Assembly (NCBI GenBank): GCA_005877365.1
Contig: VBPP01000107.1
Location: 1 to 5,918 of the forward strand
Direction: 5' to 3'
Source of the DNA: Nitrososphaerota archaeon
GTDB lineage: Archaea; Thermoproteota; Nitrososphaeria; Nitrososphaerales; Gagatemarchaeaceae
Length of the DNA stretch: 5,918 nt
Below, piece after piece: positions 5,379 through 5,918 of this stretch. Below the pieces are notes generated by a model. That model was not told the DNA's origin. It searched no databases and saw nothing but the letters and a program-made list of their open reading frames with translations. Position numbers and translations under genes: made by a program. Position 1 is the first letter of the stretch. Every line of letters begins with the position of its first letter.

Positions 5379-5918
5379 GAGGTGTCATCGGCAGGTTGTT
5401 CAGCTTGATCCCCGTCGCCTCGAGGATGGCGTTTGAGATCGCGGAGGCCACCGATATCATACTGAGCTCGCCGATCCCCCTCGCGCCCATCGGTCCGTCA
5501 GACTGGGGCGTCTCCACGAAGGCGGCGACAAACTCCTTGGGGATATCCTTCATCCTGGCGATGTAGTAGCCGCTGAAGTTCGGATTCACCACCCAACCCT
5601 GATCGTCGAACTTGACCTGTTCAAAGAGGGCGATGCTCATCCCCATCACGAAACCTCCGTCGAGCTGCATCCTGAGCAGGAGTGGGTTGATCGCCTTACC
5701 GACGTCGAAGACCTGAACCGCCTTCTGGACCTCGACCGACCCTGTCACGAGGTCCAACTCGACCTCGACGGCGGTTCCCCCGAAGGTGTGGAAGATTGTT
5801 GGTATGCCCTGCCCCGTCGTCGGGTCGAGATAGGTGGTAAGACTCGACGAGAAGTAGCCCCTTCCAATTATCGGGCCTCCGACTGTATTCCCATTCGGGT
5901 AGACGTACCCGAAGACAA
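5314..5918 (-). CDS. Molybdenum hydroxylase large (molybdopterin) subunit, C-terminal part, 5' end beyond the window
   Basis: The frame is open from the window edge to a TGA at 5314, giving the last 200 or so residues of a protein that is usually 750-800 long. Family segments in order are NTVGGPIIGRGYFS (near the edge), FHTFGGTAVEVELDLVTGSVEV (about 5725-5795), FDVGKAINPLLLRMQLDGGFVMGM (about 5640-5710), NPNFSGYYIARMKDIPKE (5540-5595) and GPMGARGIGELSMISVASAISNAI (about 5430-5500). The Glu of GARGIGE is the conserved active-site base of the xanthine dehydrogenase superfamily. The following residues are Leu-Ser where Pro-Pro is common. The loop that separates true CO dehydrogenase (Cys in AYxCSFR) from other hydroxylases is outside the window, so the substrate cannot be read. 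The C-terminus extends about 18 residues past the usual end near LPMTPHEF and overlaps the FAD gene. Large-medium-small order is one of the arrangements seen in this superfamily. Confidence 0.93.
   Translation of the reverse strand, partial: VFGYVYPNGNTVGGPIIGRGYFSSSLTTYLDPTTGQGIPTIFHTFGGTAVEVELDLVTGSVEVQKAVQVFDVGKAINPLLLRMQLDGGFVMGMSIALFEQVKFDDQGWVVNPNFSGYYIARMKDIPKEFVAAFVETPQSDGPMGARGIGELSMISVASAISNAILEATGIKLNNLPMTPHEFRFSIFHASRVHVPSPEQP

Overview
The window looks archaeal. TATA-like boxes lie about 26 nt upstream of two divergent GTG starts, which is the spacing expected for leaderless archaeal transcripts. The starts that are not inside an overlap lack a convincing Shine-Dalgarno site, except one GGAG near the cyclase start. 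Arginine is often encoded by AGG/AGA, and the gene families are common in heterotrophic archaea. GC content is moderately high. I cannot name the lineage. The whole window is ordinary chromosomal metabolic DNA, with no mobile element, CRISPR array, tRNA or rRNA visible.

Layout. On the + strand, 1-921 is the 3' three-quarters of a family III (CaiB/BaiF) CoA-transferase gene. It converges, with one base between stop codons, on a minus-strand cyclase-family metal hydrolase gene (923-1732). That gene diverges from a + strand CoxG/SRPBCC gene (1820-2257) across an 87-bp region holding one promoter for each direction. A 284-bp region without a convincing gene follows. Next, all on the minus strand, come a DUF1116 (AllG/YlbE-like) gene (2542-3810), a 192-bp spacer with its promoter and several dyads, and then a three-subunit molybdenum hydroxylase operon. 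The operon is read large, medium, small: the C-terminal part of the molybdopterin subunit (5314-5918, running off the window), the FAD subunit (4506-5378) and the [2Fe-2S] subunit (4003-4509).

How they may work together. The hydroxylase (xanthine/CO dehydrogenase superfamily) would hydroxylate a small substrate, typically an N-heterocycle, purine, aldehyde or CO. CoxG is the usual accessory of such enzymes. The cyclase-family hydrolase could open a lactam or amide ring, the DUF1116 protein belongs to the oxamate carbamoyltransferase (AllFGH) group, and the CoA-transferase could activate a carboxylic acid. Together this resembles a catabolic island for a nitrogen-containing ring compound, but the substrate is inference only.

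The most striking point is a TGA codon in frame inside the [2Fe-2S] subunit, immediately after the first cluster-ligand cysteine. The rest of the reading frame and all eight cluster cysteines are intact. The same operon uses TGA as a genuine stop in the FAD subunit, so this is a nonsense mutation, a sequence error or a local recoding event.
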